Positions 16,701 to 26,500 of a stretch of 64,000 nt of DNA are shown piece by piece. Under the pieces are notes generated by a model. It had not been told where the DNA came from and did not search any database. It was given only the letters and a program-made list of their open reading frames with translations. A program made the translations under genes and the position numbers. The DNA comes from Chthoniobacter sp. (GTDB lineage Bacteria > Verrucomicrobiota > Verrucomicrobiia > Chthoniobacterales > Chthoniobacteraceae). The DNA lies in assembly GCA_021414005.1 (NCBI GenBank), contig JAIOPH010000001.1:104444-168443 (forward strand), given 5' to 3'. Each line of letters opens with the position of its first letter. Positions within the stretch are counted from its first letter, which is position 1.

Positions 16701-19700
16701 ATGAGCATCTCCGAGCCGTTCATCCGCCGCCCGGTCATGACCACGCTGGTCATGCTCGGCATTCTCGGCTTCGGCCTATTTGCCTTTCGCGGACTGCCCG
16801 TCTCCGATCTGCCCAACGTCGATTTTCCCACCCTCCAGATCACCGCGAACCTGCCCGGCGGCAGCCCCGAAACCATGGCCTCGTCGGTGGCCACCCCACT
16901 GGAGCGGCAGTTCAGCACCATCGCCGGTATCGACTCGATGACTTCGACCAGCGCGCAGGGCATTACCAATATCACCATTCAGTTTTCGCTCAGTCGCGAC
17001 ATCGACGCAGCCGCGCAGGACGTTCAGGCCGCCATTGCCGCCGCCGCCCGCCTGCTTCCGCACGACATGCCGTCGCCGCCTTCGTACAAAAAGGTCAACC
17101 CCGCGGACTCGCCGATCCTTTACCTCGCCATCACCTCCCCCACCCTCCGGCTCTCGGACGTGAACGAGTACGCCGACACGCTGCTCGCGCAGCGTATCTC
17201 CACGATCCCCGGCATCGCCCAAGTCTCCATCTTTGGTTCGCAAAAATATGCCGTCCGCGTGCAGGTGGACCCGCGCCAACTCGCCACCCGCGGCATCGGC
17301 GTGGATGAAGTCGCCTCCGCGATCGCCGACGCCAACGTGAACCTGCCCACCGGCACGCTTTACGGCCCGAACGAGGCCAGCACCGTGCAAAGCACCGGTC
17401 AGCTTTTCGACGCCGCCGCCTATCGCAAGCTCATCGTCGCCTACCGCAACGGCTCGCCCGTCCGCCTGGCGCAGCTCGGCACGGTGCTCGACAGCGTGGA
17501 GAACAACAAAATCGCGAGCTGGTTTCGCGGCACCCGCGGGATCGTGCTCGCCGTGCAGAAGCAGCCCGGCACCAACACCGTCGCCGTCGTCGATTCGGTC
17601 AAAGCGCTGCTCCCCACTTTCCGTGCGCAAATTCCGCCCTCGGTGGCGCTGGAAATTCTCTCGGACAAATCTCTCTCCATCCGCGAGAGCGTGCGCGACG
17701 TGGAGTTCACGCTCGTCCTCGCGATCGCCCTCGTGGTCCTCGTCATCTTCCTTTTTCTCCGTAATGTCCGCGCGACCGTCATCCCGTCCATCGCCATGCC
17801 GCTCTCCGTCATCGGCACCTTCATGGTCATGCACCTGCTGGGTTTCAGCGTGGACAATTTCTCCCTGCTCGCGCTGACCCTGGCCGTCGGCTTCGTCGTC
17901 GATGATGCCATCGTGGTGCTGGAAAACATCGTGCGCCATATCGAGGCTGGCGACGCACCGATGGAAGCCGCGCTGAAAGGCTCGAAGGAGATCGGTTTCA
18001 CCATCGTGTCCATGACCATCTCGCTCGCCGCGGTGTTCCTCCCCGTGTTGTTCATGGGCGGCATCCTCGGGCGGCTGCTCAATGAATTCGCCATCGTCAT
18101 CGGCGTGGCGATCCTGATGAGCGGCTTCATCTCGCTTACGCTCACGCCGATGCTCTGCTCGCGCTTTCTCAAGCCGCACAGCGCCCACCAGCCCAGCCGC
18201 CTTTACCAACTGAGCGAGCGCGTTTTCGACGGCATGCTACACCTCTACGAGCGCACGCTGAAAGTTTCGCTGCGGCACCGCTTCATCGTGCTTATGGTCG
18301 CAGTCGCAAGCGTGGTCGCCACGGCGTTTCTTTTCACGCTGCTGCCCAAAGGCTTCATCCCCAGCGAGGACACCGGACAGATTTTTGCGTTCACCGAGGC
18401 GGCGCAGGGCGTGTCCTACGACAAAATGCTGGAGCTGCAGCAGCAGGCCGCCGCCATCGTTTTGGAAAACCCTTACGTGGAAGGTTTCATGTCTTCCATC
18501 GGCGTCGGCGGCTCCACCTCGACTGGAAATGCCGGGCGCATCTACATGAATCTCAAGCCGCGCAGCCAGCGCCCGTCCGCCGACGTGATCATCGCCGAAC
18601 TGCGGCCCAAACTCGCGGGCATCCCCGGCCTCCGCTGCTTCCCGCAGATCGTCCCCTCGATCCGCATCGGGGGCAGTCTCACCAAGAGTCTCTATCAATA
18701 CACACTCTTCGGCCCCGATTTGGCGGAACTCTACGCCGTGGCCCCGAAGGTCGAGTCCAAGATGCGCCAGATCCCCGGTCTCATCGACGTCACCAGCGAC
18801 CTCCAAATCACCAATCCCCAAGTCCTCGTCACCATCGACCGCGACAAAGCCAGCGCGCTCGGCGTCTCCGCCGTGCAGATCCAAACCGCGCTCTCCAACG
18901 CCTACGGCTCCCGCCAAGTCTCGACTATCTACACGGCGACCAATCAGTACCAAGTCATCGTCGAAGTGCTGCCGAAATATCAGGAAAGCGCCGTCGATTT
19001 GACCACGCTCTACATCCGCTCCACCTCCGGCAAACTCGTGCCCCTCAGTGCCGTCACCAAAATCGGCCGCAACACCGGCCCCCTCACCGTCCAGCACCTC
19101 GGCCAGCTTCCCGCGGTCACCATTTCTTTTAACCTAACCAAGGGCGTCGCCCTCGGCGAAGCGATCCCCAAGATTGAGGAGGCCGTGAAAGCCGAAATCC
19201 CCGCATCCATCAGCACCGGATTCCAAGGCACCGCCCAGGCTTTCCAATCCTCCCTCAACGGCCTCGGCCTTCTCCTGCTCATGGCCGTGCTCGTCATCTA
19301 CCTCGTGCTCGGCATCCTCTACGAGAGCTTCATTCATCCGATCACCATCCTGTCCGGCTTGCCGTCCGCCGGATTCGGCGCGCTCATCGCACTGCTCGTC
19401 TTCGGCATGGAACTGAACGTCTATGGCTTCGTCGGCATCCTTATGCTCATCGGTATCGTGAAAAAGAACGCCATCATGATGATCGACTTCGCTCTGGAAG
19501 CACAGCGGCGTGAAGGCAAAGCCCCTGCCGACGCCATCTACGAAGCCTGCATCGTCCGTTTTCGTCCCATCATGATGACCACTATGGCCGCGCTCATGGG
19601 CACGCTGCCCATCGCCCTCGGCATCGGTGCCGGCGCGGAAGCCCGCCGTCCGCTCGGCATCGCCGTAGTTGGCGGCCTGCTCGTCTCGCAACTCCTCACG

Positions 19701-19826
19701 CTCTACATCACCCCAGTCATTTACCTCTACCTCGAACGGCTCCAAGGCCGCGCCCGGAAAACTCCGTATAACCCGCCCACCACCCCGACCCGTCCCCCGC
19801 GCGAATTGGTGCAAGCCACCAGCTAA
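16701..19826 (+). CDS. RND multidrug efflux permease (AcrB/MdtB-C family)
   Basis: This 1041-aa inner-membrane pump of the HAE1 group starts MSISEPFIRRPVMTTLVMLG. The proton-relay motif GFVVDDAIVVLENIVRHIEA sits near residues 395-415. Two porter loops lie between TM1-2 and TM7-8, and the C-terminal half has GIVKKNAIMMIDFALEAQRR. Length and topology are those of full RND pumps. It is cotranscribed with the adaptor lipoprotein upstream. The substrate cannot be told from sequence; drugs, bile salts or solvents are typical. Confidence 0.93.
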   Translation: MSISEPFIRRPVMTTLVMLGILGFGLFAFRGLPVSDLPNVDFPTLQITANLPGGSPETMASSVATPLERQFSTIAGIDSMTSTSAQGITNITIQFSLSRDIDAAAQDVQAAIAAAARLLPHDMPSPPSYKKVNPADSPILYLAITSPTLRLSDVNEYADTLLAQRISTIPGIAQVSIFGSQKYAVRVQVDPRQLATRGIGVDEVASAIADANVNLPTGTLYGPNEASTVQSTGQLFDAAAYRKLIVAYRNGSPVRLAQLGTVLDSVENNKIASWFRGTRGIVLAVQKQPGTNTVAVVDSVKALLPTFRAQIPPSVALEILSDKSLSIRESVRDVEFTLVLAIALVVLVIFLFLRNVRATVIPSIAMPLSVIGTFMVMHLLGFSVDNFSLLALTLAVGFVVDDAIVVLENIVRHIEAGDAPMEAALKGSKEIGFTIVSMTISLAAVFLPVLFMGGILGRLLNEFAIVIGVAILMSGFISLTLTPMLCSRFLKPHSAHQPSRLYQLSERVFDGMLHLYERTLKVSLRHRFIVLMVAVASVVATAFLFTLLPKGFIPSEDTGQIFAFTEAAQGVSYDKMLELQQQAAAIVLENPYVEGFMSSIGVGGSTSTGNAGRIYMNLKPRSQRPSADVIIAELRPKLAGIPGLRCFPQIVPSIRIGGSLTKSLYQYTLFGPDLAELYAVAPKVESKMRQIPGLIDVTSDLQITNPQVLVTIDRDKASALGVSAVQIQTALSNAYGSRQVSTIYTATNQYQVIVEVLPKYQESAVDLTTLYIRSTSGKLVPLSAVTKIGRNTGPLTVQHLGQLPAVTISFNLTKGVALGEAIPKIEEAVKAEIPASISTGFQGTAQAFQSSLNGLGLLLLMAVLVIYLVLGILYESFIHPITILSGLPSAGFGALIALLVFGMELNVYGFVGILMLIGIVKKNAIMMIDFALEAQRREGKAPADAIYEACIVRFRPIMMTTMAALMGTLPIALGIGAGAEARRPLGIAVVGGLLVSQLLTLYITPVIYLYLERLQGRARKTPYNPPTTPTRPPRELVQATS

Positions 19827-19918
19827 CACGCCCTCTCTCAACAGTCGTCCTGGCTCGAGTTCCCGGCGGGCGCAAACGGGTGGAAACACCATCGATCCGA
19901 GTCCGCGAGGCAATCACC

Positions 19919-20194
19919 TTAGCTTTTCCCCCGCCCACCGCCCGGCGGCGTCCGGTGTTCGCCGAAGTATTTCTCGCTGCGGTAGCGGAGCCAGATGCGG
20001 AGGACTTGGGGAACCTTCTCCCGCTCGGCCTCGCTGAGATTTTCGTAAAGCGCGAGGGCCTTGGCGCGTTCGCCCCGGCACGCGCGGTTGTTATGCGCGT
20101 CCCAGTAGTTGCGCGCCACGCGGATGCGGCGGCAGGTTTCTTTGATCAGCTCGGCGTGGGTCAGTGGACGGTCGGGGTTTCTCTTGGCGGGCAT
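19919..20194 (-). CDS. Small basic protein of unknown function
   Basis: This 91-aa protein starts MPAKRNPDRPLTHAELIKET at ATG 20194. It is helical and rich in Arg (CRRIRVARNYWDAHNNRACR), with a Gly/Arg tail. No domain is recognised. The in-frame extension to 20524 reads through a palindromic repeat element and is therefore not taken as coding. It is the last minus-strand gene after the giant 2344-aa gene and lies just beyond the repeat element 20214-20473. It could be a small nucleic-acid-binding protein, but this is only a composition-based guess. Confidence 0.5.
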   Translation of the reverse strand: MPAKRNPDRPLTHAELIKETCRRIRVARNYWDAHNNRACRGERAKALALYENLSEAEREKVPQVLRIWLRYRSEKYFGEHRTPPGGGRGKS

Positions 20195-20213
20195 AGGTGT
20201 GGAAAAAACAACA

Positions 20214-20473
20214 GTCATCCTGAGCGGAGCGTAGGCTTTGCGCAGCGCAGTCGAAGGACCTCTAACTCCAGGCGGGGGCGAAGGTGGTGGCTGGTGGGAA
20301 TTTCGACCACGGATTTCACGGATGACACGGATTTTCAGAAATCCGCAATCTGTGAAATCCGTGAAATCCGTGGTCAACGCTAAGTCGTCCACCGCCTCCG
20401 CCCGCGAATAGTTAGAGGTCCTTCGACTGCGTCCTGCCCGCCTGCGCCCGCACGGGACTTCGCTCAGGATGAC
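20214..20473. repeat. Nested palindromic repeat element, copy 1
   Basis: Three concentric perfect inverted repeats are visible: 20214-20226 with 20461-20473 (13 bp, GTCATCCTGAGCG), 20246-20267 with 20410-20431 (22 bp, containing TCGAAGGACCTCTAACT), and a core 20305-20323 with 20357-20375 (19 bp, made of two ATTTCACGGAT-type units). The whole 260-bp unit fills the gap between the giant gene (ends 20521) and the 91-aa gene. The outer arms match copy 2 at 27688-27989 while the core differs. As RNA it would form a very long hairpin on either strand. Confidence 0.9.
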
Positions 20474-20520
20474 GGGTTGGTGGACGCGCATCCGGCAAAT
20501 CTCGGGCTCACATCCCGCGC

Positions 20521-23500
20521 TCACGCGGTCTGTTTGCGGCGGAAGACTCCGGCGAAGCTGGCGAACAGCCCGAGCACCAGCGCGGTGCCCGCGAGGATGA
20601 GCAAGCGTTTGAAGCCGGACGCGGTGGCGACGGCTTTGGTTTCGAGGTCGATGTGGAGGTCGGCGTTGAGGTCCACGGCGACGGTGCGGCTGAAGGTGAG
20701 CAGGCGGCCTTGTTCGGGGAGGGTGGCCTGGATGGCGGCGGGGTTGCTGATCGCGGCGTCCTGCTGCTGGATGAGTCGCTCGGCGAGGCGGGTGAAGGCG
20801 GCGTTCTCGTCGGCGGAATTGCGGCCCATGAGATCCTTCGCGTCCTGCTGCGTGTAGTTCGCCTCCTTGTTGCCGGCGTTGCCGCGGAGCTTGCCGGAGA
20901 CGGGATCGGGCGCGCCGACGACGGTATTGTTGCGGACGTTAAGGCCGACGAGCGCCTGCTGGAGCTTGAGGTTGTGGAGCTGCACGCGGGCGTCTTCGTT
21001 GAAGGCGTTGTCGTGCTGGCTCAGGCCGTAGGCGGACTCGAAGGCGCGGCGCGCCTGCTGCGGATCGCCTTGCGCCAGCGCGCTGTTGCCACGCGCGAGC
21101 ATTTGCTCGGCGGCCTGGGTTTTCGCGCGCTGCTGACTGGCCTCGCCCTGGAGATACGTCTGTACATCGACGGCGGCGGCGCGGGCGACGATTTGGTCGT
21201 CCTGCTTTTGCAGCGAGCCGTCCCACTTTTTGAGCTGCCACTTTTCGTTGAGGAAAACCTTCCAGGTGATGTTTTCGAGCGGCAGGTCAAACTTCGGCGC
21301 GAGCAGTTTCAGATCGAGTTCGCTCGTGCCGGCCTCGCCGATCTGGCTGCTGTAGAAAAGCGACACCGGGATCGCTTGATCGCTGCGCGACGGCTGTTCG
21401 AGCGGGATAAGAATCTGCGCGCCCTCGCGCCACGGCCACACGCCGTTTTGATTCACAAACGCGAACCAGAACTTCGCGTCCTTCGGCAGGGTGAGGTGCA
21501 GCAGGCGCTTGTCGCCGGGCTGGATGGAAAGCTGCACCTGCGTGAGCATCGCGCCGTTGTCGGAGATGACGGAGGTGAACGTGATGCTGTTCACTCGGGC
21601 GGGCTGGAGCGCGACGGCTTCGTGGCGCTCGAGTTTCATCGGCAGCACAAACGCGGGCTCAACAAGCCGGTAGGCAAAGCTCGCCGATGACGTGCTCAGA
21701 TCCTTTTGCAACACGCGCGGGATGCTCTGCCATTCCGTCGGCTGGAGCGCGGCGGGCGTGGCGTCCACGCGCACTTGCAGCCGGCCGCCGGATTGCACGG
21801 TGACAAACCCGCGCTGCAAATTCACGTCCGCCGCCTGCACGCCGCGGAGGCTGATCTGCGCGGCGTTCGCGGCCACCGGCGTCTGATACGTGGCCTGCAA
21901 AAGATACGCGCCGATGACGCGCCGGTGCAGCTTTACCTCCCACGTTTTCAGCGGGGCTTTGGCGTCGCCGGGCACCGCGAGGAAGTCGGCCACCTGATCG
22001 CCCGCGAACTTCACGTTTTCCGCCTCGGCGGGCAGCGCGATGCGGAACGATTTCAGTCCGGTGTTTTCAATCTGGTATTGGAGATTCGCGACCGTCTTCA
22101 CCTGCGCCTCGCCGACCGTGGCGTGCTGCAAGCCGTTGACCTGCACCCACGGGTCCACCTGCTCGACATCGAGCGCGAGGCTCCACGGCGTTTGCAGGAC
22201 GTTGAACGCAAGCACGCCCTTTTGCTTGATGCCGGACTTCTGCGGATCGAGCTGGGTCACGCCCTCGCGGGTGGTGACCTGCAGGCGCATGCCCTGCTCG
22301 GGCACGACGAGAAAAGTCCCGCGCTGTTTGTTCGCCTCGCGAAAGACGAGCTGCGGCGCGGCCCACGCTTTCGCCGCTTTCAGCCCCGGCCCCGTGAGGT
22401 TGATGGCGAACTTCTGCGGACCTTCCGTGCGACCGCGCAGGTGCATCGTGATGATGCGCGCCTCACCGGTCTTCGACTCGGTCCAGTGACTGAGCGCTTC
22501 GCCGGTGATCGACTCCACGTCCATGCCAGCAGGCAGCGCGAAACTCAGCCGGAAAATCCCGGCGCGCGTGATGTCCACGGTCGTGTTCACCGCGAGCAAC
22601 GCGCGATCTTCGCCGAGCGAAAGCGTATCCTGCGACTGCACCCGCACGTCGGGCTCCACGGCGGACGCTTTCACCGTCGCGGTCTTCGTCACGTCGGCGT
22701 AGCGAAACGCGCGGCGCACCGTGAGGCCGGAGATTTGTCCGGCGAGCGCGGGCGCGAGGTTGCCGGGGAAATCTTCGAGATTGATCGGCGCGAGCGTCTC
22801 GGCGGTCACGGTGTCGAGCTGAACTTCGTTGCCCGTGCCGATGCCGAGCACGCCGATCTGTCCCGCGGCGCCCTCGACGGAGATCAGCCCCACGGCCTGC
22901 GTCATCGGCAGCGGGCCGGTGGCGATCTGCGAGCGGATGAGGAGCGAAAACGGACGCGACTGCCGCGGCGCGAGGTTCACGCGCAGCTTGCCGGCGTCGG
23001 GATCGAAGCGCCATTGCGAGACGGTGGACGCCGGGCGCGCGGCGTTTTCTTTCGCCGGTGCGAGCGTCGCGGGATCGAGCACGTCGGTGATCGTCGTGCC
23101 TTTGGGGACATTGAAAACCAGCTCACCCAGTTCGCCTTGCGCGGGCCGGATGGAGACGTGATGCAGTCCCTCGATGACGCCGGTGGTCGGCGCGTAGAGC
23201 TGCGTCAGCTCGGTGTAAAAGATCGCCTTTTCCCGCGCGACATCGCGGCTGCGCGGCTTCCACGCGATCCAGATGTCGTTCGCCGGCGAGAGCACGAGCT
23301 TCGCCACGGTGTCCTTGCCCTCGGCTTTGCGATCAATGGAAACGGCCTGCGGTGCGAGCACGTCCACGTCGAGATTGGCGAGCGTGAGGGTGAGCTGATT
23401 GACCAGACCGAACTGCACCGGCAGCACGAATCCGCTGTCGGCACCCTGCTTCGCGACGGCGAGCTGATACTGCAGCTCGATGTCGAACGCGCCGCTCTCC

Positions 23501-26500
23501 AGTGCGAGCAGCACGTGCGCGTGGCGGTCGTTGATGCGCGTCTGCACGAGCTTGAGCGCGGTCTTCGGGTAGGTGATCTGCGTGAGCACCGCCGGGTCAA
23601 AGAACACCGGCAACTGCTGCCCCTTCACCGCCTGCCAGTGGATCTTCGCCGTCGCCAGCGCGAATTTTTCCTCCACGCGAATCTGCTGTGTCACGGTCTC
23701 GGCGATCGGTGCGCCCTTCGGCGGCAAAGCGGCGTCGGTCTGCGCGAGCGCACTGCTGGCGAGCCAGCCGAAGCCGACGAGCAGCAGCGCTGCGGTTGTC
23801 GCCGGGCCGCCGCGCAATGCGGGCTTCGGGGCACGCGGCATCTGCCAGAGCCGGCGGAGCGCGGGCACGGCGATGCGGAATACGGCGAAAAGCGCGACGA
23901 CCACGAGGAACGCCTCCGCGCCATTCGGCCAGCGGAGTGCGGCCCACGCGAGCAGCGTCCAGCCGAGGATCGACGCCGCCGGTTTCTCCGCGATCCACGC
24001 GTAGCCAAAGGCAAGGAACGCGAGGAGCGCCGGCCACGCGTAGCCGAGAAAGCGGAGCACGGTGGTTTCATCTTCCACGTTGCCGACTTCGACCGAGAGC
24101 GCCTGCCCGGCCTGCTGCACCGGCGCAAGGAAGGTCAGCCCGCGCGCCAGGCCCGTGTGGTTGTGCTCCGCGACATCGCCCACGTTGATGAGCGCGATGC
24201 CCGCAACGAGAAACGCCAGACCGCCGAGGATCATTCCCGCCCAGTGCTGCGCGCTGAATTTGTAAACGCCACCGCGGGTCGCGCCGCGCCACAAGAAGAC
24301 GGCGACGGCCAGCAGCGCCACCGACGCGAACAGCGCAATCAATGCACGCCCGGCCTCATACCCGGAAAACATCCGCACGAGCTGCGCGAAGCCGGTGACA
24401 TCCGCCACGCCGCCGACCGGCGTGAGCGAACCGTCGCGATAGACCAGCCGCTGCGCGGTGTCGGGCTCCACTTTCCACTCCGCGAGCAGCACCGGCGCGC
24501 CCACGACGGGCGTCGCGATCTTCACGTGCGTCGGATTTTTCGCCTTCTCGGCGAGTTTCAATTCGACGGCGAGCACCGCATTCGGATCTGCCTGCTGCGG
24601 GAGCGGGATGAGATTCGCGCCGCCGTCTTTCACCGGTACTACCGTCGCGCCATTGACTGTGGCCGACCACAGTTCCGTGCCCGCGGGCAGCGTCACGCTG
24701 AAGTTCGCGTTGCCGCGATTCTTCACGAAATACTTCGCCTCGGTCAGCACCTGGCCCTCCTTGGAAATGCGTGTGGTCAGCGCCGCGCGGTCCGCGACCT
24801 GGCTGAGCGAATCGCCCTGCACGAGCGGGCTGAGCTGGAGTTGCAAATCGAAGGGCCGCGCGGCGTAGCGATACGCGGCGAGGATCGGCTTGTCGAAAAA
24901 CAGGCGGTATTCCGACGGCACCTCGGCCGTCTCCAGCCGCAGCAATCCCGGGGACACCGTCGCCGCTTTCACCTGAAACTGATACGCGCTGATGACTAGT
25001 GTGTGGCCCTGCTCGGACTGCGCGTCGAGCGGGCGCGCGCCGGTGAAGGCGAGCGTCTCGCCCTGCGGCTTGAACGGGCGCTCATACGTGGCGAGCAGCG
25101 TGTAGGCGCCGGTGACCGGCGTGTGCAACTGCACCACGTAACCGCCGTCGGTTTTCTGCCAGTTGCGGATGTCCTTGCCGGTGAACTCGACGTTAAAATA
25201 TTCCGCCGACAGCTCGACCTTGAACGCCGCGATGGGCGCGCCGGAGACCGCGTAGTTGAGTACGCTGCTGCCGTAGGCCACGCCTTCGCCGATGGAGAAA
25301 AGATGAAACGCATCCACCTGGATGGACTGCGGCAGACGCTCGATGCGCAGCGCGAGTTCCCACGCGGGTTCGCTGATGCGGAAGGCGTTTTGGATGTTCG
25401 CGATCTTGCGCGGAAAGAAGGCGGTCGCCATTTCCGTGAGCGCCTTGGTGCGCTCCGCGGTGAGGCGGAAACCCGCGTCCGCCGACACCGCGACGTGGCC
25501 GCGCACCGACTTCGCTTTCATCACCTCCACGCGCGGCAGCGACCACTCCGCCGCGCCGAGCGCCTTGTTCTGTTCGAGCCGGAGCTGGATGACCTGCCGG
25601 CCCGAGACGGGCTGCGCAAAGACGATCCGCAGCTCGGATTCCGTGGGCGCTTCGAGGTCGCGGAGAAAGTAGTCGCTCATGCCGGCGACATTGAGCCGCG
25701 CCACCGCGTAGCCGCGCGGCACGCGCAGGAGCAGCTCGCGCAGCGGGGCCTCGCGCACGTCGAGTTCGATCTCGCCGTCGATGCTCAGTTCGGTTTCGCC
25801 GAGGTGATACGCGAGGACTTGCGAGACGGTGAGTTCGGGCAGGATCTGGTCGGCCTGGATGCGCAGCGCGAAGTCCGCGCCGGAAAAGCGATACGCAAAC
25901 CGCTGCGCGCCGCCCGCGCGGAACGCGGCCTTGGTCGCGCCGGTTTCGGGAAACTGCTCGGGCGAAATCTGCGACAGCCCTTTGGCCTGCGCGACTTCCA
26001 ACCGCACCGCGCCTTCATTCACCACGCGGACGTAGCCGGCGAAACGCGTTGCGCCGTCGGGGCGCAGTTGCAGCGCGTCCACGGTTTGCGGGAACGCGCC
26101 GATCGGCGTCTGCGTCTGCACCTGGAGCGCGAACTGATTTTTCTGCGGCTGATTGAACTGCACCACGAGTTTGCGCTCGTCGGCGTTCGCGCCGGGCTCG
26201 ACTTTCCACGCGAGCACCTGCTCGCCGGCCACGCGCGTGACCTCGCCCGCGCCGCGCAGGAGCAGCGTCACTCGGTCGAGTTCGCCCTGCATGATCCGGC
26301 CATCAAGCAGCGCGACCTGCCGCATGAGGCCGGGGCCAACGCTGATCTGCGCGAGCATTTCGGCGGAGTAGAAAAGTTTGCCCTCGGTCTCAGGCGCGGC
26401 GGTTTTCCAGGAGAAGATCACGTTTCCACCCGGCGGCAGGAAGCTCGCGAAGTCTGTGCCCGTGCGCTCGGGACGCGCGGCACCGGCGAACTGGAATTGC

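Noticed and set aside
20214..20473. Palindromic element considered as an insertion sequence
   Set aside because: There is no transposase frame inside and no target-site duplication is recognisable.
20195..20524. In-frame extension of the 91-aa gene
   Set aside because: It would translate the palindromic repeat element, so it is not coding.
21706..24999. Long plus-strand open frame of about 1100 codons opposite the giant gene
   Set aside because: It is a GC-rich antisense shadow: His/Arg/Gly-rich composition, no domain motifs, and the minus strand has the signal peptide, membrane helices and duplicated motifs.
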